A DNA stretch of 64,000 bases from Autumnicola musiva (GTDB taxonomy: Bacteria > Bacteroidota > Bacteroidia > Flavobacteriales > Flavobacteriaceae). The stretch spans positions 124,001 to 188,000 of the forward strand of contig NZ_JAVRHK010000006.1 in the NCBI RefSeq assembly GCF_031846585.1, in the 5' to 3' direction. Below, piece after piece: positions 35,046-43,700 of the stretch. The stretch's first letter is position 1, and every line of letters starts with the position of its first letter. The notes under the pieces were generated by a model that saw only the letters and a list, made by a program, of their open reading frames with translations, was not told the DNA's origin and searched no databases. The position numbers and the translations under genes are program-made.

Positions 35046-35546
35046 TTAATTATAAGACACTGTCACATTAAAACCTGTAGAATTAGTGTAATAGCCTGAA
35101 AGTTGATTAGCAGACAGGTGAAGCCGTGCGCCAATTTTAATGATATCTGCAGAAAATCCTTCTTCCGGTGCTACAGTAAATTCGTCAATGGTTAACGACT
35201 GGCCGGGATTTTCCTGGTTATAAAGTGTAAAAGATTCAGGCATTGTAATAGAATAATTATTACTTCCATGCGTTACCACAGCTTCAGCCGGACTTACATT
35301 ACCGGGAAAGGAATTGGAAATTTGCACCCCATAAGCAATTCTGGAACCATCGGGGGAAAGCACCACGCTTCCTGGATTATAGGCACTTATTACGTTTCCA
35401 AAATCCAAATCAACCGATTTATCAATTCTTATCGGTTCTATCACTGTAGCCCTGCTGGTAATACTGGCAGAGGACGAAGCCTGTGCAAACAGTTTTGTTG
35501 CGGGTACAACGAACACCAAAAAAAGAAAAAAGGCAAGTTTATTCAT
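35046..35546 (-). CDS. DUF4402 pilin-like protein, copy B
   Basis: A 166-residue exported DUF4402 protein; the ATG at 35544-35546 is followed by a signal peptide ending LFAQ. The mature part starts with alternating small and hydrophobic residues (ASSSASITSRATVIEPI) that could serve as a donor strand. SVDLDFGNVI is the family core motif. The C-terminus ends TGFNVTVSYN with Tyr penultimate. It lies 85 bases before the chaperone gene and after the terminator at 35581-35604, so it is likely a minor subunit. Confidence 0.88.
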   Translation of the reverse strand: MNKLAFFLFLVFVVPATKLFAQASSSASITSRATVIEPIRIDKSVDLDFGNVISAYNPGSVVLSPDGSRIAYGVQISNSFPGNVSPAEAVVTHGSNNYSITMPESFTLYNQENPGQSLTIDEFTVAPEEGFSADIIKIGARLHLSANQLSGYYTNSTGFNVTVSYN

Positions 35547-35580
35547 ATTTCTGAAGTAAAGGCAACAGTTGATAATTAAA

Positions 35581-35604
35581 AACGCCGCCACAATGGGCGG
35601 CGTT
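35581..35604 (-). terminator. Terminator or attenuator between pilin-like genes
   Basis: AACGCCGCC and GGCGGCGTT form a perfect nine-pair GC-rich stem with a six-base loop; on the minus strand a TTTTT run follows. It sits 23 bases after the stop of copy A and before copy B, so most transcripts would end after copy A and some read on into the chaperone, adhesin and usher genes. Confidence 0.75.
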
Positions 35605-35626
35605 ATAATTTAAAGCTTATTCTTTA

Positions 35627-36112
35627 TTATTCGTAAGCAACAGTTACTTCAACTGTTCCTGTATAGTTTCCTTCTGCCTGGCTGGCATTTACTTTTAATG
35701 CACCACCAACATTCAGTGTCTGAGCCGCGCCGGTACCAACTATATTTGCATTACCCAAACTACTGGTGAACACCACAGGCATAGCATCACCAGCTCCTGT
35801 TAAATTTACTTCAGGAATCTCGACTTTATAAGTATATCCTTCTGCTGCCTTTACACTAAAAGAAGCTGACTGTACTGTTGTACTTGGTGCTAATAGATCA
35901 TCATTATCTGCTGTTCTTTCACCATTTGTAGCAACAGTAACTGTTCCTCCTGCTGTATTTCCAATAATTCTACCAAAATCTAAATCTGTTCCGTCAGTGA
36001 TTGAAATAGGACTAACAATTTCAGCGTTTACTGTAGCTGTTCCTGAAGCACTGCTTTGAGCAAATGTAGTTCCGGCGATAAGAGCGAATAAAATAAATGT
36101 AATCTTTTTCAT
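35627..36112 (-). CDS. DUF4402 pilin-like protein, copy A (probable major subunit)
   Basis: A 161-residue exported DUF4402 protein. The ATG at 36110-36112 starts a signal peptide ending TFAQ. The mature protein is very rich in Ala, Thr, Gly and Val, as major pilins are. The core motif GTDLDFGRIIG is followed by GGTVTVATNGER. The C-terminus, GNYTGTVEVTVAYE, has Gly 14 residues from the end and Tyr penultimate, the two-residue signature of chaperone-usher pilins. It has its own predicted promoter (36166-36199) and is followed by a terminator, which suggests the highest expression in the cluster. Confidence 0.9.
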   Translation of the reverse strand: MKKITFILFALIAGTTFAQSSASGTATVNAEIVSPISITDGTDLDFGRIIGNTAGGTVTVATNGERTADNDDLLAPSTTVQSASFSVKAAEGYTYKVEIPEVNLTGAGDAMPVVFTSSLGNANIVGTGAAQTLNVGGALKVNASQAEGNYTGTVEVTVAYE

Positions 36113-36165
36113 AACAAGTAGGTTTTTGATAGTGTTATTTAATTGGGTTGTTTTGTTTAACACTG

Positions 36166-36199
36166 CAAATATGCACTGATGCACCTATGTCTTCAAAAT
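36166..36199 (-). promoter_or_regulatory. Probable promoter of DUF4402 copy A
   Basis: On the minus strand TTTTG, a 20-base spacer (36174-36193) and CATATTTG (36166-36173) match the Bacteroidota consensus with one mismatch in the -7 box. The spacer holds a repeated GTGCAT. The ATG follows 53 bases later. Confidence 0.4.
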
Positions 36200-36359
36200 A
36201 AAATCGTTATTATACATGTAATACTCGTTAAAGTGCATTTTTTGGCTATGCTTTAACAAGAAAATGAATGGGATTAGGCCACTTATCGGTGGTTAAGGGC
36301 CTTTAAGGAAAAGAAAAATAAGAGGAATAATAAGAGATTATTGATTGAAATAACCAATT

Positions 36360-36851
36360 CTAATTGTAGTTCACAGTAACAGGCATGGCTCCGGAGCTCC
36401 TATATATACCTGGAATTTGGTTAGGCGCTATATCCAGTGTAGCTCCCACCTTTATCACGTGGGAACCGTCAGCAAGGCTTCCGGAGGTGAAATCACTTAC
36501 AAAGTTTTTAATGATTATAGATTCGCTCCCGTTTGTAAGTATTTGTTCATTTTCAGGTAAACTAATGGAATAGGTAAAGCCTTTCTGTCCTTTAACTTCA
36601 AAACTTGCAGCAGAAGCTCCTGTGGCATCTTTTAATTCTACCCCACCTGAAGTTAGCCTTGCATCACCAGGAGTTATGGTTACCTCCCCCCCGGATTTTG
36701 CATCTATACTGGCAAAGTTCATATTAGAAGTGGTAGAAATCGCTATTGGTTCAACAATAGTAACTGATGCTGTGAAATTTGCTGTAGCACTTGTTTGTGC
36801 ATTGCAAATCATGCAGCAAATAATAAATACTATTGAGAAATAAGCTTTCAT
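36360..36851 (-). CDS. DUF4402 pilin-like protein, copy C
   Basis: A 163-residue exported DUF4402 protein; the ATG at 36849-36851 starts a signal peptide ending CNAQ. The core reads STTSNMNFASID, with NF in place of the usual FG. The C-terminus ends GAMPVTVNYN with penultimate Tyr. It is separated from copy A by 247 bases that contain the copy A promoter, so it may be an independent unit at the upstream end of the cluster. Confidence 0.88.
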   Translation of the reverse strand: MKAYFSIVFIICCMICNAQTSATANFTASVTIVEPIAISTTSNMNFASIDAKSGGEVTITPGDARLTSGGVELKDATGASAASFEVKGQKGFTYSISLPENEQILTNGSESIIIKNFVSDFTSGSLADGSHVIKVGATLDIAPNQIPGIYRSSGAMPVTVNYN

Positions 36852-37047
36852 ATAAGATCTGACATTTATTACTGGCGCTAAAGTAATAGTTTTCATTCAA
36901 AAATCAGATTAAAGACAAATAAAATCGATGAAATACATAATGTTTAATTTTTAGATGCTAAATTCAATTCAAGATGTCAGCATTTAAGTAGAGAAGAAGA
37001 GATTGTTTCCACATTTTTATTATCTTTCAAACACAAAAAAATTTCCC

Positions 37048-37473
37048 ATGCAAAAATCTTATACCACAAGTCTTAATCTTTCCCAGGTTGATATTGGCCT
37101 TCTTATTTTCAGAATTGGCATTTCTGCTCTTATGTTAACACATGGAGTCCCTAAACTGATAACTTTTTTTGGAGAAGAGGAAATCAGCTTTATGGATCCT
37201 ATAGGCCTGGGAGAAGTCACTACTTTTACTTTTGCTGTTTTTGCTGAATTTGTTTGTGCAGTTCTAATCATGCTTGGTTTTGCCACCCGTCTTGCCGCTA
37301 TTCCCATTGTTTGCACCATGATAACGGCGGCATTAATTGTTCATATTTCAGATGGATGGGGCAGGCAGGAACTTCCCTTTCTTTATCTACTGGGATTTTT
37401 ACTGCTGTTGATTACGGGAGCCGGTAAATATTCCCTGGACCATTTTCTTCTTATGAACAGAAAAAAGAAATGA
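37048..37473 (+). CDS. DoxX-family membrane protein
   Basis: A 141-residue protein with four transmembrane helices and the DoxX layout: IGLLIFRIGISALMLTHGVPKL, then TFAVFAEFVCAVLIMLGFATRLAA, IPIVCTMITAALIVH, and a last helix LPFLYLLGFLLLLITG before GKYSLD. The ATG at 37048 is preferred to an upstream in-frame start. DoxX proteins are linked to redox reactions in the membrane, with no agreed substrate. Confidence 0.9.
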   Translation: MQKSYTTSLNLSQVDIGLLIFRIGISALMLTHGVPKLITFFGEEEISFMDPIGLGEVTTFTFAVFAEFVCAVLIMLGFATRLAAIPIVCTMITAALIVHISDGWGRQELPFLYLLGFLLLLITGAGKYSLDHFLLMNRKKK

Positions 37474-37546
37474 TTCATATTCTTTTATAAAGAGTATTAT
37501 TAGGCTTTCTTCAGTAGATATTCTAATTTTATAGAAAAGCCTTTAT

Positions 37547-38932
37547 ATGAAAATATTCCGAAGAGATTTTTTAAAAAAAGCCGGGACTTTATCTGTCAGC
37601 GGCTTTTTGCCTTTTAAAGCCTTCTCCTTTGAAGAAGATATAGGTAACCCCAAAACTGATGCTTCAGATAGTTTTCTTATTAAAGATGCACAGGTTATCA
37701 GCATGGATCCTGAAATAGGAAATTTTGGAAGGGCTTCCGTTTTAGTCGAAAACGGGTTTATAAAAACCATTTCCAGAAATGTGCAAATTCCGCATGACAT
37801 TCATGTTATAGAAGGAGAAGGTGCCATTCTTATGCCGGGATTAATTGATAATCACTGGCACCTTTGGACTTCTCTTCTTAGAAGCATGGCCGGTAATGAA
37901 AAAGAAAAGGGTTACTTCCAAATGACTGAACGCTTCAGTAAATTATATACTCCTGAAGACATGAAACTGGCCGCCCGTTTTGCTGCTGCTGAAGCTATCA
38001 ATTCGGGAATTACCTGTGTGAATGACTTTAATCATAATGCCCGCAGTCCAGAATTTGTAATGGCCAGTTTTGAAGGAATTGCAGAAGCAGGATTAAAGGG
38101 AAGGGTAGCCTATGGCGGATATCGTGACCTGGCTCCGGATACGCCTACAGATTTTGAAGGAATTAAGCAGGTACTGGAGATTACCAGTAATAATGACAAA
38201 TATAAGGATATTGCCCTTGGACTGGGAGCACGCTCGGTTGATTCTCCTTTCCTGAAGGAAGACTGGGAACGGGCAAGAGAACTTGGTATGCCTATCGATA
38301 TACATGTTAACCAAAGGGGACAAATTGAACAGCTTTATAATAAAGGCCTGCTTGATAATGATGTGAATATAATTCACGCAAATAAAGTTACAGATGAAGA
38401 AATAGAGAAAATTGCCTCAACGGGGGCTTCGGTAACGATGACTCCTTTTACTGAAATGCGTATAGGCTTTGGTTTTCCTCAAATAAACAGGTTCAGGAAG
38501 TCTAAAGTTCGCCTTGGCGTAGGAGTAGACACTACTGCACTTTCAGGAAATGCCAATTTATTTGCAGTAATAAAAGTTCTTCAGAATATAGCAAATGCGG
38601 AAGCTAAAAATGAATTTGAAATACTGCCGGAAGAAATATTAAAAATGGTCACTACAGATGCAGCAAAGATCCAAAAAATCCAGGATAAAACGGGTTCTAT
38701 TACCCCGGGAAAGAGAGCAGATTTAATTATGTTAAGAAAAAATGATCTTAATTTTTCAACCGGAAACAGACCATATCATTTAATGACAGAAGCCGCTCAA
38801 CCTGCCAACATAGAATTTGTGGCTATTGGAGGAAAAATCGCTAAAAGAGATGGAGAACTTTTAAATATAGATAAGGATGAGCTGGTAATGCAGGCAAAGG
38901 AAACATTCAACCGGTTTACCAGTCAGCTATAA
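37547..38932 (+). CDS. Tat-exported amidohydrolase
   Basis: A 461-residue metal-dependent hydrolase of the TRZ/ATZ-type amidohydrolase family. A twin-arginine signal (FRRDFLKKAG) opens the protein. Metal ligands are visible: LIDNHWHLW (His103, His105), PIDIHVNQRG, VNIIHANKV and VGVDTTALSG with the catalytic Asp. The C-terminal urease-like beta domain ends with GKRADLIML and EFVAIGGKIAK. Export of an enzyme of this type suggests it processes imported or envelope compounds. The substrate is unknown. Confidence 0.92.
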   Translation: MKIFRRDFLKKAGTLSVSGFLPFKAFSFEEDIGNPKTDASDSFLIKDAQVISMDPEIGNFGRASVLVENGFIKTISRNVQIPHDIHVIEGEGAILMPGLIDNHWHLWTSLLRSMAGNEKEKGYFQMTERFSKLYTPEDMKLAARFAAAEAINSGITCVNDFNHNARSPEFVMASFEGIAEAGLKGRVAYGGYRDLAPDTPTDFEGIKQVLEITSNNDKYKDIALGLGARSVDSPFLKEDWERARELGMPIDIHVNQRGQIEQLYNKGLLDNDVNIIHANKVTDEEIEKIASTGASVTMTPFTEMRIGFGFPQINRFRKSKVRLGVGVDTTALSGNANLFAVIKVLQNIANAEAKNEFEILPEEILKMVTTDAAKIQKIQDKTGSITPGKRADLIMLRKNDLNFSTGNRPYHLMTEAAQPANIEFVAIGGKIAKRDGELLNIDKDELVMQAKETFNRFTSQL

Positions 38933-38941
38933 TCAAAACAA

Positions 38942-38968
38942 AAGGGGAAAATTTAGAATTTTCCCCTT
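38942..38968. terminator. Bidirectional terminator
   Basis: AAGGGGAAAATT, loop TAG, AATTTTCCCCTT: a perfect 12-pair stem between the convergent amidohydrolase (+) and disordered-protein (-) genes. Confidence 0.8.
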
Positions 38969-38987
38969 ATCAAATCTTGTTAAAACC

Positions 38988-39320
38988 TTACGGCTTCTTT
39001 GTTTGTGAATCGGGATGATCCTTTGCTTTATCCCTTTCCTGTCTTGCTCCACGTTCATTAAACTGCCTGTTTTGCTCATCGGGATTAGGATTTTTTTCAT
39101 TGTCAGGAAGATTATCATTACTCGCTGGAATATCCAAATCTTTACCGGTAAAATCTACAGGCCTGTCCCTGTCCAGTTCTTTATCCTGGCCTTTATTCAT
39201 ACTGCGCCCCTTTTCATTGAGAGCTTGTTTATCTTCTTTAGTGACCTCAGGATTATAAGGTAAATCTTCAGGTTTTTTCTTTTTATTTTCTTCTTCAGGT
39301 CGGTTAACTTCCTTCTTCAT
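38988..39320 (-). CDS. Highly charged disordered protein
   Basis: A 110-residue protein made almost only of Lys, Glu, Asp, Asn, Pro, Arg and Gln, with no Trp or Cys and no hydrophobic core. It looks intrinsically disordered, like hydrophilin- or stress-type proteins. Typical stretches are EENKKKKPEDLPYNPEVTKE and NEKNPNPDEQNRQFNERGA. The frame is clean, with a terminator just downstream. I know no function. Confidence 0.7.
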   Translation of the reverse strand: MKKEVNRPEEENKKKKPEDLPYNPEVTKEDKQALNEKGRSMNKGQDKELDRDRPVDFTGKDLDIPASNDNLPDNEKNPNPDEQNRQFNERGARQERDKAKDHPDSQTKKP

Positions 39321-39409
39321 AATATCAAATTTTAGGTTTACTTATAAATTTAATCATTAAAGCAATTCCAATAATTTGGCCTGGGTTAAAATCTCGTTAA
39401 ACAAAGAAA

Positions 39410-39439
39410 AAAAAGGAAAACGGTTAAGCTTTCCTTTTT
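39410..39439 (-). terminator. Terminator after the OmpA-type gene
   Basis: AAAAAGGAAA and TTTCCTTTTT form a 10-pair stem around a 10-base loop; on the minus strand a T run follows. A second inverted repeat (AATTGATT/AATCAATT) lies at 39445-39466. Confidence 0.65.
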
Positions 39440-39472
39440 CATACAATTGATTGATTATAATCAATTAGAAAT

Positions 39473-40363
39473 TTACTGTTTTACAGCTGTTGTTCCATTT
39501 AGATCAGGATTCTGCTCTGTTTGCTGAGCTACAGACTGTTCAGAATCCAGCATAGCTAAAAATTTATCAAGATTAGGAATTATTACAATTCTAGTCCTTC
39601 TGTTTTTCGCCATATTTTCCTTAGAATTATTTTCAACTAAGGGAGAATAACTACTACGACCTGCCGCAATAAGTTTTTCCGGCGATACGCCATATTTATC
39701 CTGAAGTAATCTTACAATCGCAGTGGCGCGACGCACACTAAGATCCCAATTATCCTGCAGGTAAGAACTTTCAACCATAGTTCTGTTATCAGTATGTCCT
39801 TCAATCATTACCTCCATTGTGGGTTCAGATTTTATAACATCAGCAAGTTTCTTTAAAAGATCATTTGCTTTGTTGCTTACACGATAACTTCCACTATTAA
39901 AAAGCAATTTGTCCGAAACATTAATCATTACCACAGTTTCGTCTACACTAATATCAATATCCTCGTCGTCTGCTCCTTGAGAAATAGAATTTTTAAGATT
40001 ATAGGATACTGCAAGATTAATGGAATCTTCAAGCGTTTGAGCACCCTGGACTTTTTCAGGATCCATCTTGGAAATTGTTGCCCTCATCTTTTGCTTGTTT
40101 TTATTAGACATAGCAGTGAGGTCATTCATTTCCAGTTTTTCATCATTAGATTCCCGTAAAGAATTTATTTTAGAATTATAATCGGCTACACGCGCTTCAA
40201 TTGCTGAATATTTTCCCTCAATTTCTTCTTTTGCAACCCGGGTTTTCTGTAATTCACTTCTGGTATTATTTAAATCATTCTCCAGTGCCACATATTTTTT
40301 CTTTGATACACAGGAAGTAAATATGGTAGCTGATAATACGGTAAGTGCGATAGTTTTTTTCAT
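39473..40363 (-). CDS. OmpA-family lipoprotein
   Basis: A 296-residue outer-membrane lipoprotein that anchors to peptidoglycan. The lipobox IFTSC puts Cys18 at the mature N-terminus. A coiled coil follows (about 25-100), then an OmpA C-terminal domain (about 145-275) with LFNSGSYRVS, IEGHTDNR, NWDLSVRRATAIVRLL, GRSSYSP and NRRTRIVII. The coiled-coil spacer resembles Pal/YiaD-type lipoproteins with a stalk. The 20 residues after the domain are Gln-rich. No partner gene lies next to it. Confidence 0.92.
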   Translation of the reverse strand: MKKTIALTVLSATIFTSCVSKKKYVALENDLNNTRSELQKTRVAKEEIEGKYSAIEARVADYNSKINSLRESNDEKLEMNDLTAMSNKNKQKMRATISKMDPEKVQGAQTLEDSINLAVSYNLKNSISQGADDEDIDISVDETVVMINVSDKLLFNSGSYRVSNKANDLLKKLADVIKSEPTMEVMIEGHTDNRTMVESSYLQDNWDLSVRRATAIVRLLQDKYGVSPEKLIAAGRSSYSPLVENNSKENMAKNRRTRIVIIPNLDKFLAMLDSEQSVAQQTEQNPDLNGTTAVKQ

Positions 40364-40772
40364 AAATTTAATTTTAATTAAACTCCTTAAATTATTTTAA
40401 AACAGAGTCGGGATTATTTTTTCCATTATAATGCCAGAATCAAAAGTTATTATCAGAATCAGTTCATCTGAGAAGATTAATCCATCTTATCATAATTTTA
40501 AATACCTGAATTTTAAGTATTTAATGGCAAATAATCTTTTATTTATCATTATATGTAAGGTTTGACTATTTTTGCTTAATAATGGTTATGCAATTTGTAA
40601 TTTTGTGGATTTTAATACTGAGGTGTGAAAATTTACCACAGGTAGTAAGATTCAACTTAAAAATATCATTGTCATCTTAACTGAAAACAATTTCAATTTT
40701 AACATAATTTAGTTTATACTTAGGAAAATATAAACTTTAAAAACTTCCTGATAATTTAATGTTGCAATACAT
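40364..40772. other. 409-base gene-free divergent region
   Basis: AT-rich spacer between the OmpA-type gene (-) and tamB (+). It holds TATTTTTG at 40567-40574, an exact -7 box (TAnnTTTG) on the plus strand with only a weak -33 match, about 200 bases before tamB. I see no gene, hairpin or repeat of note. Confidence 0.5.
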
Positions 40773-43700
40773 TTGAAGTCGCACAATTTGAATTTGAAAA
40801 AGACTAAGCGTATTCTTTTAAAAACCCTGAAGATCCTTGCTAAAATACTGGCAGGGATTCTCGTCCTGTTACTTCTCATAATCCTATTTATTCGTAGTCC
40901 ATGGGGACAGGACATTATAAAGGATAAATTTATTTCCAACTTATCTGGTAAAACCAACACTACTATAGATGTAGAAAAGCTTTTTATTACTTTTTCAGGA
41001 GATATAAGTATAGAAGGGCTTTACCTGGAAGATAAACAGGGAGACACTCTTGTTTATTCAAAATCACTTGAAGCTGATATCCCGCTATGGCCAATTATTA
41101 GCGGCAACGGTATTGGAGTTGATGAAGTAAATTGGAACGGACTTACCGCCAATATTATTAGAAAAGATTCAATAGCAGGTTATAACTTTCAATTTCTTAT
41201 AGATGCCCTTGCACCTTCAGACACAACTTCTACGGCACAGGATACCACATCGGCTCCCATGAACCTGAGCCTTGGTAATTTTAATTTTTCCAAGTTTAAT
41301 ATTACCTATAAAGATGATGTAACAGGGATTGACAGTAAAATTCTGCTTGATGAATTGGAATTAGAGATGGAAGAGACCGACATGGAGAACATGATATTTA
41401 AGGTGGGGGACTTCAGGCTTGGAAATACAAACTTCAGTTATATTCAAACCAAAGCATTTCCTGAAAGCGAAGATGAAGAAAGTGCTCCTATGCCGCTTAT
41501 TTCTGTAGCTTCCATAGAAATTAAAGAACTTTCCGGTAATTACCAGTCTGTTCCGGACGGAATGCTGGCAGTACTGAACATTCAGAATCTAAATAGTGAA
41601 GACGCGCTGATGGATCTGGCAGACAACACCATTGATATTAATTCTTTTCTGCTGGTAAATTCCCTGGTGCGACTGGAAACGGAAGATACCGGAAGCAGCG
41701 AAAAAGAAACGGCCGCTACAGAACAACCGGCAGATCAAACTGAACCTTTCCAGTGGCCGCAATGGAAAGTTAATGTAAATGAGCTGTTGCTTCAGGATAA
41801 TGAAATTACCTACTTAGTAGGCGGTGCCATACCCAAAGAGGGCGAATTTAACCCTAATGCTATTGCAATTAATGATTTTACTTTAAACGGGAGTAATATT
41901 TACCTTGAAGGACAATCTGCGGGATTAAGCCTGGATAAACTTCAGTTTACCGAAGCTTCCGGAATAGATTTTAATGCACTTAATTTTGATCTTGAGGTTA
42001 CCGATAGAATACTGAAAATTTCCAATTTTGACTTCGCTGCCAATAATAATGTACTGGAAGGTACATTTTCTGCAGAATATGAAAGCATAGACAATTTAAT
42101 CAATAATCCGGAAGGTGCTGAAATGGCTGCAGATTTAAGTCATTTTGAAATCGCTTTAGGTGAACTTTTTAAATTCCAGCCTGCTTTGAAGCAGAATCCA
42201 TACCTTGTTAACCTCAGCAATAAAAAAATTACAGGAAGTTTAAAAATTGAAGGACCTGTGGCTTATCTGCAGATTCCTTCCACAAATATTAACTGGGGAA
42301 ACAATACAAATATTTCTGCAAGCGGAAGTATTCAAAATCCTACAGATCCCGATAATATGTATTTTAATTTTCCAAAAATCAGGATTAGTAGTACCAAAAC
42401 AGATTTAGGAAAGCTAATAGAAGAAGATAGCCTCGGAATAAGTTTGCCACAGGATATACAATTAAATGCAAATCTCAGAGGAAGTACTGATAACATGACT
42501 GCCTCTGCAAGGCTCAATACTTCGGAAGGAAACATTAACCTTGACGGCAGTTTTTTAAACAGGGGGCAACTCGCCTTTGATGCAGATCTTGAAGTAGATA
42601 GTCTTCATTTAGGCAATATCCTTAAAAATGAACAGCTGGGCGCTCTTAGCCTTACACTCACGGCTTCAGGAGAAGGAGAAAATATCAACAGTCTGGACGC
42701 AAACCTGCAAACCAATATTTCCAGTTTTCAATATAATAACTATGCTATTGAAGATTTGAAATTATCAGGAGAAATAAATGATGGTCAGGGAACTATCACT
42801 TCAAATTATAAAGATGAAAATCTTAACGCTGAACTTGCGGCTGATGTTCTTCTGGATTCTGTTTCTCCGGTAGTAGACCTTAACCTGGAAGTAATTGGAG
42901 CAAATCTCACCAAACTGGGAATAACAAACAGGGAAATGAGAACGGCTTTCCGGCTAAGGGGAATTTACGAAGGAACTGCTGAAGGTTTCCAGGTAATTTC
43001 CAGCATCAAAGACGGAGTGGTGGTATATGATAATCAAACGTATATTTTAGGTGAATTTGGTGCTGCAGCATATATAACTCAGGATAGTACCGCAATGGCT
43101 GTAGATAATAAAATGTTGAATTTACGGCTGAATTCCAATACTAATCCAGCCGGGTTTGTAGATGCAATTATAAGGCATTACCGCAGTTATCTTAGTGATG
43201 ATGTTGATGTCCCGGATACTTTAATGAATCCCGTTGAACTGGAAGTGAAAGGAAAGATCATGCCCGCACCCATAATGCGCGACGTTTTTCTCACAAGCCT
43301 CGAAGAACTGGATACTATTGATCTAAATGTGCAATTTAATGAAAGTGAAAGGCTGCTTAACGCATATGTAAAGGTTCCTTATGTGAATTATTCCGGGATT
43401 GAGGTGGATAGTCTTCAGTTTAATCTCGATTCTGAGCCTGGGAAATTTGATTTTAACCTCGGATTTAATTCCCTGGCCGCAGGGCCTTTGGATATTGAGG
43501 AAACCATTCTTGATGGAAATATAGAAAATGAAAAACTATACCTGGATTTTAAATCTATTTATGACGGGGAACAACTTGTTCATGTACAAACCGAAACCTC
43601 CAAAACAAATGATACTCTAAGAATCCACATTAACCCTGAAGAATTCATTATAAACAGGAATCAATGGAACATTCCGGCAGATAATGAAGCCAGGTTTGCA

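Noticed and set aside
36113..36359. Invertible promoter for phase variation of the pilin-like genes
   Set aside because: No matching inverted repeats flank the promoter and no recombinase gene is near.
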